A stretch of 64,000 nt of DNA from CADCWK01 sp965218235 (GTDB lineage: Bacteria > Chloroflexota > Chloroflexia > Thermomicrobiales > UBA6265), in contig OZ244595.1 of NCBI GenBank assembly GCA_965218235.1, forward strand, positions 496,001 through 560,000, written 5' to 3'. Below the pieces are notes generated by a model, which worked only from the letters and a program-made list of their open reading frames with translations, was not told the origin of the DNA and did not search any database. This document shows, in pieces, positions 36,325 through 45,394 of the stretch (position 1 is its first letter; every line of letters starts with the position of its first letter). A program made the position numbers and the translations under genes.

Positions 36325-36978
36325 ATGAGCGAGGGCCAGGACACACCGTCCCGGCAGTGGGTCGTCGGCGAGAGCGACCCACGCCAGATCGCCGGGATCG
36401 TCAAGGCCTCGGTCGTCCCTCGGCCGATCGCCTGGGTCTCGACCCGGGATACCAACGGCGTTGGCAACATCGCCCCGCACTCCTACTTCATGACGCTGGC
36501 CGACGTCCCGCCCGTGCTTGGCTTCGTCAGCAGCGGTCGCAAGGACACGCTCCGCAATATCGAGGCGACCGGCGACTACGTCATCAACATCCTCAGCGAC
36601 GACCTCGTCCATCAGATGAACACCACCTCGGCCAACTTCCCCGCCGGCGAGGACGAGTTCACCTGGGCCGGGCTGACGCCGGAACCGTCCGAGAGCGTCG
36701 GGGCGCCCCGGGTCGCCGAGGCCCCGGTCGCCTTCGAGCTCCGATTCCGGGAGACCCGGAACTACGGGACGGACGCGTCGCCCAGCTACCTGGTCGTCGG
36801 CGACGTCGTCCGGATTCGCGTCCACGAGCGCGTTCTCGATGGCCATCATGTTCTGCCGGAGCGGCTCCGGGCCGTCGCCCGGATGGGCGGCCCAGCGACC
36901 TACGTCCGGACGACCGACCGGTTCGATGTCTCCCGCCCGTCGTGGGACGCCGCCCGCGAGACGGTCGTCCTGCCCTGA
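36325..36978 (+). CDS. Flavin reductase-like FMN-binding split-barrel protein
   Basis: A 217-residue protein of the flavin-reductase-like family: KASVVPRPIAWVSTRDTNGV, NIAPHSYFMTLADVPPVLGF, KDTLRNIEATGDYVINIL and a C-terminal VARMGGPATYVRTTDRFDVS. Such proteins bind FMN and reduce flavins or flavin-like substrates. AAGGAA precedes ATG 36325 by five bases. The ring-cleaving dioxygenase-like gene follows by 47 bp, which suggests joint work on aromatic or quinone compounds; that is inference. Confidence 0.9.
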   Translation: MSEGQDTPSRQWVVGESDPRQIAGIVKASVVPRPIAWVSTRDTNGVGNIAPHSYFMTLADVPPVLGFVSSGRKDTLRNIEATGDYVINILSDDLVHQMNTTSANFPAGEDEFTWAGLTPEPSESVGAPRVAEAPVAFELRFRETRNYGTDASPSYLVVGDVVRIRVHERVLDGHHVLPERLRAVARMGGPATYVRTTDRFDVSRPSWDAARETVVLP

Positions 36979-37025
36979 GCGGCCAACGGCATCGCACCTC
37001 GTCCAACAGTCAGGAGTCCGCCGCC

Positions 37026-38150
37026 ATGTCCAGCTCAACGAGCGTCCATCCCGACCACGCCGTCCGGGGGCTGCACCACCTGACCGTCGTCTCGACCGAT
37101 CCTGGCCGTGCGGTTGCCTGGTACACCGGCATCCTCGGGCTCCGGCTCGTGGTCCGGTCGGTCGACATCGACGACTGGCGCTCGCACGGCCTGTTCTTCT
37201 CGACCGGCGCCAGCGGAGCGCCCGGCTCGCTGCTCACCCTGGTCGACTGGCCGGACATGAAGCGCGGCACCCCCGGCATCGGCGGCACCCACCACGTCGC
37301 CTTTGCGACGGCGGACCGCGAGACGCTGCTGCGCTGGAAACGCTGGCTGACGGACCACGGCCAGTCCGTCGACGGTCCCTACGACCGGACCTACTTCACC
37401 AGCATCTACACGAAGGACCCCGATGGCCTGATCGTCGAGATCGCGACCGAGGGGCCGGGCTGGACGGTCGACGAGGCGCCCGAGGCGCTCGGTACCGTCG
37501 TCAAACCGCCGCCTTTCGAGACGACCGCCGCCGGTCGTGACGAGCCGGCCATCGCCGCCGAGACCTGGCCGGCTCCCGTCACCTCGATCGACGACGCGAT
37601 GCGGCTGCGGCACCTCCATCACATCACCGCGATCGGCACCCATCAGCCGGAGATGGAGCGGCTCTGGGTCGAGACCCTCGGGCTGCGACTGGTCAAGCGA
37701 ACGATCAACTTCGACGACCCGACCTCGCCGCACCTCTACTGGGGCGTCGGCGACGCCGCGCCGGGGACCGTCGTGACCTTCTTCGTCCAGGACCCGAACA
37801 CCCGCCGGCCCGCCCGCTCTGGCACCGGCGTCACCCATCACTGGGCACTGGAGGTACCCGACGGCGCGCTCGAGTACTGGGTCGAGCGGCTGACCAACTA
37901 CGGGAACCAGGTAACCCCGATCCAGGACCGCGGCCCGTTCCAACGCGTCGCCTTCCGCAACCGCGACGGCATGATCGTCGAGCTGGCGACGACCGGCCCA
38001 GGCCTGCCGCCGAGCACCGGAGCCGACGCGGCTGATCTCCCCCTCTGGCTACCGACCCAGCTCGAGGCCCACCGCGAGCGGATCGAGGCCAATCTCTCGC
38101 CCCTCGTCATCCCGGACATCGCGTCCTTCGGCACCGGAAGCGCCGGGTGA
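37026..38150 (+). CDS. Two-domain VOC protein, ring-cleaving dioxygenase-like (MhqO type)
   Basis: A 374-residue protein with two vicinal-oxygen-chelate modules: GLHHLTVVSTDPGRAVAWYT plus GGTHHVAFAT and DPDGLIVEIATEGPG in the first half, then LHHITAIGTHQPEMERLWVE, VTHHWALEV and DGMIVELATTGPG in the second. The His/His/Glu metal ligands can be seen in both. Close relatives (MhqA/MhqO) act on hydroquinones. AGGAG lies ten bases before ATG 37026. It likely forms an operon with the flavin-reductase-like gene upstream. Confidence 0.9.
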   Translation: MSSSTSVHPDHAVRGLHHLTVVSTDPGRAVAWYTGILGLRLVVRSVDIDDWRSHGLFFSTGASGAPGSLLTLVDWPDMKRGTPGIGGTHHVAFATADRETLLRWKRWLTDHGQSVDGPYDRTYFTSIYTKDPDGLIVEIATEGPGWTVDEAPEALGTVVKPPPFETTAAGRDEPAIAAETWPAPVTSIDDAMRLRHLHHITAIGTHQPEMERLWVETLGLRLVKRTINFDDPTSPHLYWGVGDAAPGTVVTFFVQDPNTRRPARSGTGVTHHWALEVPDGALEYWVERLTNYGNQVTPIQDRGPFQRVAFRNRDGMIVELATTGPGLPPSTGADAADLPLWLPTQLEAHRERIEANLSPLVIPDIASFGTGSAG

Positions 38151-38190
38151 CCGGTCCACGGGTGTTGACCCGGATGCTGGCGAACGACGG

Positions 38191-38967
38191 ATGGTGAGCA
38201 GGCCGGCGATCCCGCTGGAGACGCTCCACGGGCAGTGGTGCGACGCGATCTCGGCGGCATTCAGCGACGAGCTCGCTCCGGTCAGCGATACAGCGCCGGG
38301 CTACGAGCACACGTTCGCCGCCGGCGAGGGGTCGGACCGGCGGCTGGTCGTCGTCTGCCCGTGGCACTGGCCGGCCTACAGCCACTACCAGTTCTGGGAG
38401 CTCGCGGCCGTCCCCTGGTTCACCCGCCGGGCCGGTTATCGAGACTGGTGCCTGGTCACCAACGGGGCCTGGACCGACTGGATCCTGCCGGCGCTGCGGC
38501 CGCTCTACGGCGCGGTCATCGTCGCCGACGAGCCTCCGACCAACGCCCTCCGCGCCTGGCTTCGGTCCGACCCGACCCCGGTCTCGTTGCCGCCGGACCG
38601 CCCACCGGGTCGGATCCGGCTGGGCGAGCCGACGCCGAAGCAGACGACCGTGACGCTCAAGCGGGCCATCGCCGGTATCCTTGGGGACGACGCACGGACC
38701 GGCCGCACGCTCCCGGCCCGGCTGGTCGCGGCGACGCTGCGGCCGAACTTCACGCTCGACGACGACCGGACGCTGATCTTCGCCAAGTCCTTCCGCAACC
38801 CCGACGTCATCCACGAGGCCAAGATGCTCGCCGGCCGGGCCCTGCTCAGCCCGGACGGCACCCGCCCGGTCGTCGTCATCGACGGCCGCTGGCGCAACGC
38901 CCCGGAGCTGATCGCGTCGGTCGGGGCCGATGTCTGCACGGTTGACAAGCTCCGAGACATTTTCTGA
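38191..38967 (+). CDS. Hypothetical protein, possibly nuclease-like
   Basis: A 258-residue soluble protein with no family I recognise. Notable segments are RLVVVCPWHWPAYSHYQFWE, YRDWCLVTNGAWTDWILPAL and IFAKSFRNPDVIHEAKMLAG. The 'VTNG.W' phrase recalls restriction-enzyme-type nucleases, but I see no clear PD-(D/E)xK. It is GC-rich like its neighbours and on the same strand as the VOC gene, 40 bp away. The start is weakly supported. Confidence 0.6.
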   Translation: MVSRPAIPLETLHGQWCDAISAAFSDELAPVSDTAPGYEHTFAAGEGSDRRLVVVCPWHWPAYSHYQFWELAAVPWFTRRAGYRDWCLVTNGAWTDWILPALRPLYGAVIVADEPPTNALRAWLRSDPTPVSLPPDRPPGRIRLGEPTPKQTTVTLKRAIAGILGDDARTGRTLPARLVAATLRPNFTLDDDRTLIFAKSFRNPDVIHEAKMLAGRALLSPDGTRPVVVIDGRWRNAPELIASVGADVCTVDKLRDIF

Positions 38968-39009
38968 ATCCGGCTCAGTTTGTTCGAGCGAAGGAGTCAA
39001 CTCCCAGCT

Positions 39010-40161
39010 TCATTCCCGCGCCGGATTCACAGCCCGGACAATCTCCGGGGTGACGTAGATACGGTTCCGCTGCTGACCGGTAACCTCCCTGAGGATCTGA
39101 TCATCGGTGAGGCGCTCAACGGTGCGGCGCAATGCCTCGTAGGTCACCCCCAGTCGGTCGGCCATCTCAGTAACGGAGAAGGCCGGCGTCACAAAGAGTT
39201 CATCGACGAGCTTCAGCGCGACGATCATCCCTCGATCCTTGTACTTGGCGTTGAGCCGCGTCTGAAGATCGACCAGTCGGTTCCCTCGGCTGAGCGCGTC
39301 ATCCGCCGCCTCGCGAACGGCTCGGAGGAAGAATCGGATCCATGTGTTCCAGTCCCCGGTCTGGCTGACTCGCAGCAGTCCGTCCTGATACTCCTGCCGG
39401 TACGGCTCGATAGCGGAACTCAGGTACAGGAGTGGCCGTCCAAGCACTTCCCAGTCATCGAGAAGGATCGACATCAGCAACCGTCCAAGACGTCCATTCC
39501 CGTCAAGAAAGGGATGAATCGTCTCGAACTGATAGTGGATCAGTGCCAGTCGAACGAGAACGGGGAGTGCCGCAGGGTTCTGCCAGGATTGTTCGAGGTC
39601 GAGCATGAGTCCGGCTACCTGATCGGGTGGCGGGGGAACAAAGCGCGCGTCGCCGATCGCCTGCCCGGACCGGCCGATCCAGTTCTGCTGTTCTCGATAT
39701 AGCCCGGGCCGCGCCCGTTCACCCCGCACCTCGGTGAGCAGCAGGTGATGCATCTCACGGACGAGGCCGACTGAGACCGGTCGGTCAGTAGGACGGTTCA
39801 GGCCATGGTTGACCGCGGTAACGTAATTCGCCACCTCCCGGACATCGCTATCTGACCCGGGTGTCACTCCCGCTGCTTCATAGAGCACCAGTTGCCCGAC
39901 GTCCGCCGTCGTGCCTTCCATCCGGCTTGAGGCAACCGCCTCCCGTCGGATGAAGGGCTGGATCAGCAGATATGGATTCGGCAACGATCGTCCGAGTTGA
40001 TCGAGCCTCCCAACAGCAAGCATCGCCTGGTCGGACTGAACCAGGACGTCAGGCGCGAGCGAGATGATTGTCGGGAGCGGATCCGGGATGTAGCCCAGAG
40101 CTTTGCCATACGTCTGAACGAGTGTCCCCGGAAAGCCCTCGGCAAAGTCTTCACGTCGCAT
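39010..40161 (-). CDS. Fic-domain AMPylase with N-terminal inhibitory motif and C-terminal winged helix
   Basis: A 383-residue class II Fic protein. The catalytic motif is HPFLDGNGRLGR (residues 216-227), complete. The inhibitory motif (S/T)xxxE(G/N) is SSRMEG, Ser78 to Gly83, so the protein is predicted to be self-inhibited until that helix moves. The C-terminal ~80 residues (FSVTEMADRLGVTYEALRRTVERL) form a winged helix-turn-helix, which would allow DNA binding. AAGGAGG precedes ATG 40161 and is part of a large palindromic operator (40174-40265), suggesting the protein controls its own synthesis. Confidence 0.93.
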   Translation of the reverse strand: MRREDFAEGFPGTLVQTYGKALGYIPDPLPTIISLAPDVLVQSDQAMLAVGRLDQLGRSLPNPYLLIQPFIRREAVASSRMEGTTADVGQLVLYEAAGVTPGSDSDVREVANYVTAVNHGLNRPTDRPVSVGLVREMHHLLLTEVRGERARPGLYREQQNWIGRSGQAIGDARFVPPPPDQVAGLMLDLEQSWQNPAALPVLVRLALIHYQFETIHPFLDGNGRLGRLLMSILLDDWEVLGRPLLYLSSAIEPYRQEYQDGLLRVSQTGDWNTWIRFFLRAVREAADDALSRGNRLVDLQTRLNAKYKDRGMIVALKLVDELFVTPAFSVTEMADRLGVTYEALRRTVERLTDDQILREVTGQQRNRIYVTPEIVRAVNPARE

Positions 40162-40173
40162 CGTACCCCCTCC

Positions 40174-40265
40174 TTACACAACGCCCAGTGTATCCAGCCC
40201 ATCTTACACAACGATTTTGGCAAATCGTTGTGTAAGATGGGCTGTGACCACCCAGCGTTGTGTAA
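40174..40265. promoter_or_regulatory. Symmetric four-site operator upstream of fic
   Basis: TTACACAACG occurs at 40174-40183 and 40204-40213, and its inverse CGTTGTGTAA at 40226-40235 and 40256-40265: two direct and two inverted copies, spaced 30, 22 and 30 bp. The inner pair is part of a perfect 22-bp inverted repeat (arms 40196-40217 and 40222-40243, 4-nt loop). The outermost copy overlaps the fic Shine-Dalgarno. This is a strong candidate for a binding site of the fic winged-helix domain. Confidence 0.85.
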
Positions 40266-40425
40266 CGAGAGGGTGACTGGCCACCCAGCCACCCAAGTCG
40301 CACCCGCCGCGGCAGCGTACCCCTTTAGTCGACGCAGACTCCCGGCAAAAGACCGCACCGCCGAGCGAACAAAATCGCTCCCGCGGTTCTATCGTCGAAT
40401 ATGCGTGGAGGGACGGAGCCGGGCG

Positions 40426-40974
40426 TTACGAGCGACGGGTGGCGCCGGCGGTGGCGTTGAACTGGCCGAGGAGGCCGGCGAAGCGGTCGATGTCCTCGGG
40501 GGTCCAGTCGCGGAACGCCTCCCGGAGGATCGCCTGCTGATCGGTCCGCAGGGCCCGCATCCGCTGCTCGCCCAGCGGCGACAGCCCGACGAGGTGGGCG
40601 CGGCCGTCCTCCTGGTCCGGGTGGCTCTCGGTCAGGCCGAGGACCTCCAGCGACTGGAGCAGCCGGCTGACGGCACTGCGGTCCACGCCGAGCATCTCGG
40701 CGATGGCGCTGGCTCGCATCGGGCCGTGAGGGAGCAGGAGCCGCAGCAGCCCGTAGGCCGCCGGCTGGAGACAGGGGTCGATGCTCGCGGCGGCGCGGCG
40801 GCGCATGTCGCGGGCGCTGGCGAACAGCGTCGCGAGTTCCATCTCGACCACCTGGACCGACCCTTCGGTGACGTCGTCCCGGTCGCGCATGGGACCGGCC
40901 GCCAGCTGGCCATCGCCAGGACCGGCCAGATCGCCGGCCCGGACGCTCTCGGTCATCCCTGTTCCGGCGGTCAT
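40426..40974 (-). CDS. MarR-family transcriptional regulator
   Basis: A 182-residue winged-helix regulator: PAAYGLLRLLLPHGPMRASA, IAEMLGVDRSAVSRLLQSLE (recognition helix) and HPDQEDGRAHLVGLSPLGEQ (wing). Its start overlaps the stop of the DHA2 exporter gene by ATGA, though Met7 is a possible alternative. MarR proteins typically repress an adjacent exporter gene and release upon ligand binding; the candidate operator CAATCATTTGATTG lies before the exporter. Confidence 0.92.
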   Translation of the reverse strand: MTAGTGMTESVRAGDLAGPGDGQLAAGPMRDRDDVTEGSVQVVEMELATLFASARDMRRRAAASIDPCLQPAAYGLLRLLLPHGPMRASAIAEMLGVDRSAVSRLLQSLEVLGLTESHPDQEDGRAHLVGLSPLGEQRMRALRTDQQAILREAFRDWTPEDIDRFAGLLGQFNATAGATRRS

Positions 40975-42653
40975 CGTGACCCCCGGGGGTGGAGGAGCTC
41001 GCTGGCGGTCCCGGCGGGAACGCTGTAGACGGGGTCGGTCGGTGTCACTGGCGGCTCCTCTTCGGCGAGTTGCTCGGTCGCCGACTTGGTCCCAAGCGGA
41101 CGGTTGGGCAGCAGCATGACCATGATGATGGTCAGCACGGCGAGCGGGATGGCGACGAGGAAGATATCACCGACCGCCTCCCCGTAGGCCGATTCGATGA
41201 CGACCCGGACCGGCGCCGGGAGTTCCGACAGGACCGGGATCGTGCCAGACGAGCCGGTGGGCGCGACGCCGAGATCAGCGAAGCCGTCGTTGCTCAGGCT
41301 CGTCACCCGGCTGCCCAGCACCGCGCCGAGCGCCGAGACCCCGATCGCGCCGCCCAGCGTCCGGAAGAACGCCACGGTCGAACTCGCCGTCCCGAGCTGA
41401 CGCACGGAGACCGAGTTCTGCACGATCAGGACGAGATTCTGCATCACCATGCCGAGGCCGAGGCCGATCAGGGACATGTAGACCACGAGCAGAGCGAAGG
41501 TCGTGTCGTACCGCAGCGTCCCCATCGCCGCGATCCCGATCAGCATCAGAAAGGAGCCGAAGATCATGTACGGCTTCCAGGTTCCGGTCCGGCTGATGCG
41601 CTGCCCGATGACCGTCGAAGCGACCAGCGAGCCGATCACCAGCGGCAGCGTCAGCAGGCCGGACTCCGTCGGGGACTTGCCCCGGGCCAGCTGCATGTAC
41701 TGGCTGAGGAAGACGGACGTGCCGAACAGGGTGACGCCGATCGCGGCCGACGCGATCACGGACAGCACGACGGTCCGGTTGCGGAACAGCTCCAGCGGGA
41801 TGATCGGCTCCTTCGCCCGCATCTCGACGAGGATGGCCAGGGCGAGGATCAAAATCGAACCGCCGACCATCAGGAACGTGTCCGTCGAGAGCCAGGCGAA
41901 GTTCTTGCCCGCCAGGCTGACCCAGATCAGGAGCAGTGAGATCCCGCTGGCGATCAGGCCGGCGCCGAGGTAGTCGATCGTGACCTTGCGCGGAGGACGG
42001 GCCGGGAGGTGCAGCGTCTTCTGGAGCAGGATGATCGCGGCGGCGGCGATCGGGACGACGATGTAGAAGTTCCAGCGCCAGCCGGCCGAGTCCGTCACGA
42101 CGCCGCCGAGCAGCGGACCACCGGCACTGCCGACCGCGAAGACGGAGCCGAGGATCCCGGAATATCGGCCCCGCTCCCGTGGGCTGATCAGGTCTGCCAG
42201 GACGATCTGGACCAGGGCCGTCAGACCGCCGGCCCCGAGCCCCTGGATGGCGCGGCAGAAGATCAGGAAGCCGGTACTCTCGGACAGCCCGCCCAGGACC
42301 GAGCCGATCACGAAGATGAGGAGCGAAAGCTGGACGAGTGACTTCCGGTCGAACAGATCAGCGAACTTGCCCCAGATCGGCGTACTGACGGTCGTCGCGA
42401 GGAGCGACGCGGTCACGACCCAGGTGTACGACGACTGACTACCACCGAGGTCGGCGATGATCCGCGGGAGGGAGGTCGTCACCACCGTGCTGGAGAGGAT
42501 GGCGACGAACAGTCCGAGCATCAGCCCGGAGATGGCTTCGAGGACCTCGCGGTGACTGCGCGTCGGGCCATCCGGAGCCGTCGTCGGCGTCGAAGCCAGT
42601 GTTGAAGCCGATGGGGCGTGTTTCGCTAGGGCGGTGGTGGCGGTCCGACTCAT
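40971..42653 (-). CDS. DHA2-family MFS drug exporter
   Basis: A 560-residue 14-helix exporter of the EmrB/QacA type: LMLGLFVAILSSTVVTTSLP, TPIWGKFADLFDRKSLVQLS (motif A), FCRAIQGLGAGGLTALVQIV and RERGRYSGILGSVFAVGSAG GPLLGGV-like motif C. I choose ATG 42653, though Met at 42668 is also possible; neither has a strong ribosome site. The MarR gene follows with a 4-nt overlap, forming a self-regulated efflux operon. Substrate unknown. Confidence 0.9.
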   Translation of the reverse strand: MSRTATTALAKHAPSASTLASTPTTAPDGPTRSHREVLEAISGLMLGLFVAILSSTVVTTSLPRIIADLGGSQSSYTWVVTASLLATTVSTPIWGKFADLFDRKSLVQLSLLIFVIGSVLGGLSESTGFLIFCRAIQGLGAGGLTALVQIVLADLISPRERGRYSGILGSVFAVGSAGGPLLGGVVTDSAGWRWNFYIVVPIAAAAIILLQKTLHLPARPPRKVTIDYLGAGLIASGISLLLIWVSLAGKNFAWLSTDTFLMVGGSILILALAILVEMRAKEPIIPLELFRNRTVVLSVIASAAIGVTLFGTSVFLSQYMQLARGKSPTESGLLTLPLVIGSLVASTVIGQRISRTGTWKPYMIFGSFLMLIGIAAMGTLRYDTTFALLVVYMSLIGLGLGMVMQNLVLIVQNSVSVRQLGTASSTVAFFRTLGGAIGVSALGAVLGSRVTSLSNDGFADLGVAPTGSSGTIPVLSELPAPVRVVIESAYGEAVGDIFLVAIPLAVLTIIMVMLLPNRPLGTKSATEQLAEEEPPVTPTDPVYSVPAGTASELLHPRGSR

Positions 42654-42701
42654 GGCTCTGCTTCTCATGGGGAACGGAGACCCTGACGAGATGTCTCCCC
42701 T

Positions 42702-42715
42702 CAATCATTTGATTG
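42702..42715. promoter_or_regulatory. Candidate MarR operator CAATCATTTGATTG
   Basis: Inverted 6-bp arms CAATCA and TGATTG around a TT spacer, 49 bases before the exporter start in an unusually AT-rich patch of intergenic DNA. The size and AT content fit MarR-family operators. Assignment is inferred from position. Confidence 0.5.
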
Positions 42716-42894
42716 ATTAAAAACAACCATATCAGACGGAAGGCCGGTTGCCAAACCAGACTGGCCGGGCGTCGCGGAGCGGGGCGCCCAACCATTGCCG
42801 CCCGACAGTCCGACGTAAGATCGATTGGCGCGGCCGAGCCGGCTACGCACTTGACGCAAGCCGTCCCTGGCTGTCCCTCGGGATAAGGCCGACA

Positions 42895-43404
42895 TTAGGT
42901 GAGCAGCTTCTCGATGATGACGACATCCCGCCAGACGCCGTCGAGCTGGCCGTGGCGCTCGTAGACGCCGACCTCGCGGAAGCCGACCCGGCGCATCAGG
43001 GCGCGGGAGGCGGTGTTCTCGGTGAAGATCCGGGAGACGAGCTTCCAGTACCCCGCCGCCGTCGCCGCCGTGAACAGCGCCTCGAGAGCCAGCCGGCCGG
43101 CGCCCATCCCCCGGGCGTCGCGGTCGACGTAGACGGAGTACTCGGCGATCCCGGCGTAGCAGGCTCGGGGGCGGTAGGTCGACGTCGCGGCGAAGGCGAC
43201 GATGCGTCCGCCGTCCTCTCCCGCAGCACCGGCGGCCGTCACGACGACGACCGGGTGAACGCCGTCGAACCAGGGCAGGATGTCGGCTGGCTGGCGCGGC
43301 TCAGTCTCGAAGGTCGCGATCCGCTCCGCGATGCCCTGGTTGTAGATCGCCGCGATCGCCGCCGCGTCGTCCGGCGTCGCCCCCCGCGCCGTCAGTCCCG
43401 CCAT
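42895..43404 (-). CDS. GNAT acetyltransferase, phosphinothricin-acetyltransferase-like
   Basis: A 168-residue GNAT enzyme. The PAT-like marks are AAIAAIYNQGIAERIATFET, EYSVYVDRDARGMGAGRLAL (acetyl-CoA loop RGMGAG) and GVYERHGQLDGVWRDVVIIE at the end. Relatives acetylate the amino group of phosphinothricin, methionine sulfone or arsinothricin. AGGAGG lies seven bases upstream of ATG 43404, deciding the start against an upstream Met. Single gene between the MFS operon and a methyltransferase. Confidence 0.9.
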   Translation of the reverse strand: MAGLTARGATPDDAAAIAAIYNQGIAERIATFETEPRQPADILPWFDGVHPVVVVTAAGAAGEDGGRIVAFAATSTYRPRACYAGIAEYSVYVDRDARGMGAGRLALEALFTAATAAGYWKLVSRIFTENTASRALMRRVGFREVGVYERHGQLDGVWRDVVIIEKLLT

Positions 43405-43464
43405 CGTTCGCCTCCTGGTTGACAACGATTTCCCCGCACTACCCATCGACTGCGCCGACCGGAA

Positions 43465-44283
43465 TCAGACGTGGGCCGTGGCGACGTTGGTCGTGACCGG
43501 GAAAGTGAGGGCGTCGCCCGAGATCCAGGCCGCCAGCGACTGGACGGCATCCTGCTCGACGGCGGCAATCAGACCCTCCCGCTCGGCGTCACCCATGGCG
43601 GCGAGCGTCCGGACCGCGGCCGCGGAACCAAGGACCGAAACGCGAACGAACTGCCGGACGGAGGGAAAGTGGACCGGACGGCTCGGCGTCTGGACATCGA
43701 CGTCCCGGAAGCCGGCCGCCCCGAGCAACGCCGCCAGCTCCCAGGCGTCGCCCAGCGAGAATGGCTCCGCCAGCGCGGCGATCCCGGTGTGACGTTCCAT
43801 CGCCCGATTGATGGCGGCGTAGACCGGCTGCTGTTCCAGCCCGGCCGAGACGCTGACGCCGAGCCGGCCACCGGCGACCAGGACGCGGTGCATCTCGCGC
43901 AGCGCCCCGATGCGGTCCGGGAAGAACTGGATCCCCTGCTGGCAGAGGACGAGCTCGAACGTCCCGTCGGGAAAGGGAAGTTCCTGCGCGCTGCCGGATC
44001 GCCAGTCGATCGGCGCACCCGATGACCGCGGAACCCCACGCGCCACCTCCAGCATCGCCGGGCTGATGTCGATGGCCGTCACCGTGCCGTCCGGCCCGAC
44101 GAGCGGGGCGACCTGCCGAGCGACGGCGCCGGTACCACAGGCGACATCGAGGACGCGCTCGCCGGGCCGTGGGTCCGTCCGCCGGATGAGGTCAGCCGCC
44201 CAGGGCAGGAACAGCGCCGGGACGAGGTGCCGCTCGTAGTTCCCGGCTGGGCCGACCGGCGCCGGATCGCGCGGATGAACCAT
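43465..44283 (-). CDS. SAM-dependent methyltransferase (UbiE-like)
   Basis: A 272-residue class I methyltransferase: motif I ERVLDVACGTGAVARQVAPL, acidic loop VTAIDISPAMLEVARGVPRS, and LPFPDGTFELVLCQQGIQFF. The FFPD/ALREMHRVLVAGGRLGVSVS segment is the usual Methyltransf_11 pattern. The C-terminal region (VDVQTPSRPVHFPSVRQFVR) is also seen in small-molecule methylases. GAGAGGGA precedes ATG 44283. Substrate unknown; 60 bp upstream of the GNAT gene on the same strand. Confidence 0.88.
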   Translation of the reverse strand: MVHPRDPAPVGPAGNYERHLVPALFLPWAADLIRRTDPRPGERVLDVACGTGAVARQVAPLVGPDGTVTAIDISPAMLEVARGVPRSSGAPIDWRSGSAQELPFPDGTFELVLCQQGIQFFPDRIGALREMHRVLVAGGRLGVSVSAGLEQQPVYAAINRAMERHTGIAALAEPFSLGDAWELAALLGAAGFRDVDVQTPSRPVHFPSVRQFVRVSVLGSAAAVRTLAAMGDAEREGLIAAVEQDAVQSLAAWISGDALTFPVTTNVATAHV

Positions 44284-44721
44284 TGGTGTCCCTCTCCGTC
44301 CATTACAGCGACGTCGCTCATCACGACGGGGTGATGCGCCAGTCTAGCAGCCGTTTTTTTCCGGAGTTGGGGTTATTCCAGAGGGCGAGGACGGCCCAAC
44401 TGGTCGGATCAATGGGTCGCCAGCGGTGCGACCGGCTCCAATCCAGCGCTGACCTCGCTGCCAGGACCAATGACGGCGCGTTGCCGGAGGATGTTGGAGA
44501 AGGCGACGACCACGGCGCAACTCCTTCCCGTCATCCTGCCGGTTCTTGACGCGGCTCAAGTCGCCTTCGGCGAAGTGACGTCCCGGCTCGATAACGCCTT
44601 CATGGATTCAGAACCGCTTGCTTTCAGGAGCCTTGCAGACACCGTGCGATACCGCGAGGCAAACGACGAGGCCCGTCGACGCTTCTTTTCCGGACATCTA
44701 TGGGAGGCGATCAATTCCGAA
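44284..44721. other. Intergenic stretch, one doubtful plus-strand frame
   Basis: About 440 bp. A plus-strand frame from ATG 44491 encodes helix-like sequence (MLEKATTTAQLLPVILPVLD) but runs on into the antisense of the minus-strand membrane protein gene and has no recognised family, so I do not call it. No hairpin terminator was seen. Confidence 0.35.
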
Positions 44722-45219
44722 TTACGGAAGTACACGGACGAATTGCCGCTCCAACTTCTGGCTCACCAGCGCCACTGTCACGCCGAACACACCATGCACC
44801 CCCACCATGACGAGGAGCCTCGATCGGGAGTCGTCCTCCGGTCCGGGATAGAGGCCGAGTGCGGGAATGACGCCGAGGTAGCTCGTCGCCCAGACGGCCT
44901 GGCCGAACAGCACCCCGTTCAGCACCAGATTCGAGGGCAGATAGCGGCGAACGACGACATAGGTGACACCGCAGACCCCACCGTAGGCGAGGTGGCCGCC
45001 AAGCCAGATCGCCCGGAACCCGCGTTGCCCACGTTGCGGTAGCAGGGGCAACCGACGGGCGACGTTGGCGCTAATCTCGACCGGTGGTGGTGTAGCGAGG
45101 AATCCAGTGCGCCGGGCGACCACGATTGGCACGCTCATGACGACGGTCCCGATCAGACCAGCCACAAAGCCATGCCGAACGTCGCTCCAGATGCCCCGAC
45201 TTCCAACTGTTGTCGTCAA
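44722..45219 (-). CDS. Four-helix membrane protein (DUF6789/YagU-like)
   Basis: A 165-residue integral membrane protein with about four helices: GFVAGLIGTVVMSVPIVVAR, AIWLGGHLAYGGVCGVTYVV, LNGVLFGQAVWATSYLGVIP and LLVMVGVHGVFGVTVALVSQ. The layout and the HLAYGGVCG phrase match small uncharacterised membrane families of the DUF6789/DUF1440 type. It starts at TTG 45219 behind a strong GGAGGAGG. Role unknown. Confidence 0.75.
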   Translation of the reverse strand: MTTTVGSRGIWSDVRHGFVAGLIGTVVMSVPIVVARRTGFLATPPPVEISANVARRLPLLPQRGQRGFRAIWLGGHLAYGGVCGVTYVVVRRYLPSNLVLNGVLFGQAVWATSYLGVIPALGLYPGPEDDSRSRLLVMVGVHGVFGVTVALVSQKLERQFVRVLP

Positions 45220-45394
45220 GACCTCCTCCAGTCACGCAATATCCAGATTAGGAACGGCGCTTCAGACATGGCATCGCTCCTGCACCATCGGTACCGGTGG
45301 CAGTTGTCGACTATGAGGCCCCTTATCGTCTGGACGGGGAAGATCGACGTCTCCGCCGTTGATAAGCAGCCGGGTGGCAGAGGAAGGTGGACCC

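Noticed and set aside
35968..37038. N-terminal extension of ~357 residues on the minus-strand solute-binding protein
   Set aside because: It is antisense to the flavin-reductase gene, has Arg/Gly/Asp-rich shadow composition, and a Tat leader with a good ribosome site starts at 35967.
40174..40265. CRISPR-like array
   Set aside because: The four decamers are two direct and two inverted copies with palindromic spacing, not direct repeats with unique spacers.
44491..45042. Plus-strand frame encoding MLEKATTTAQLLPVILPVLD
   Set aside because: Helix-like start but no family, and most of it overlaps the better supported membrane protein on the other strand.
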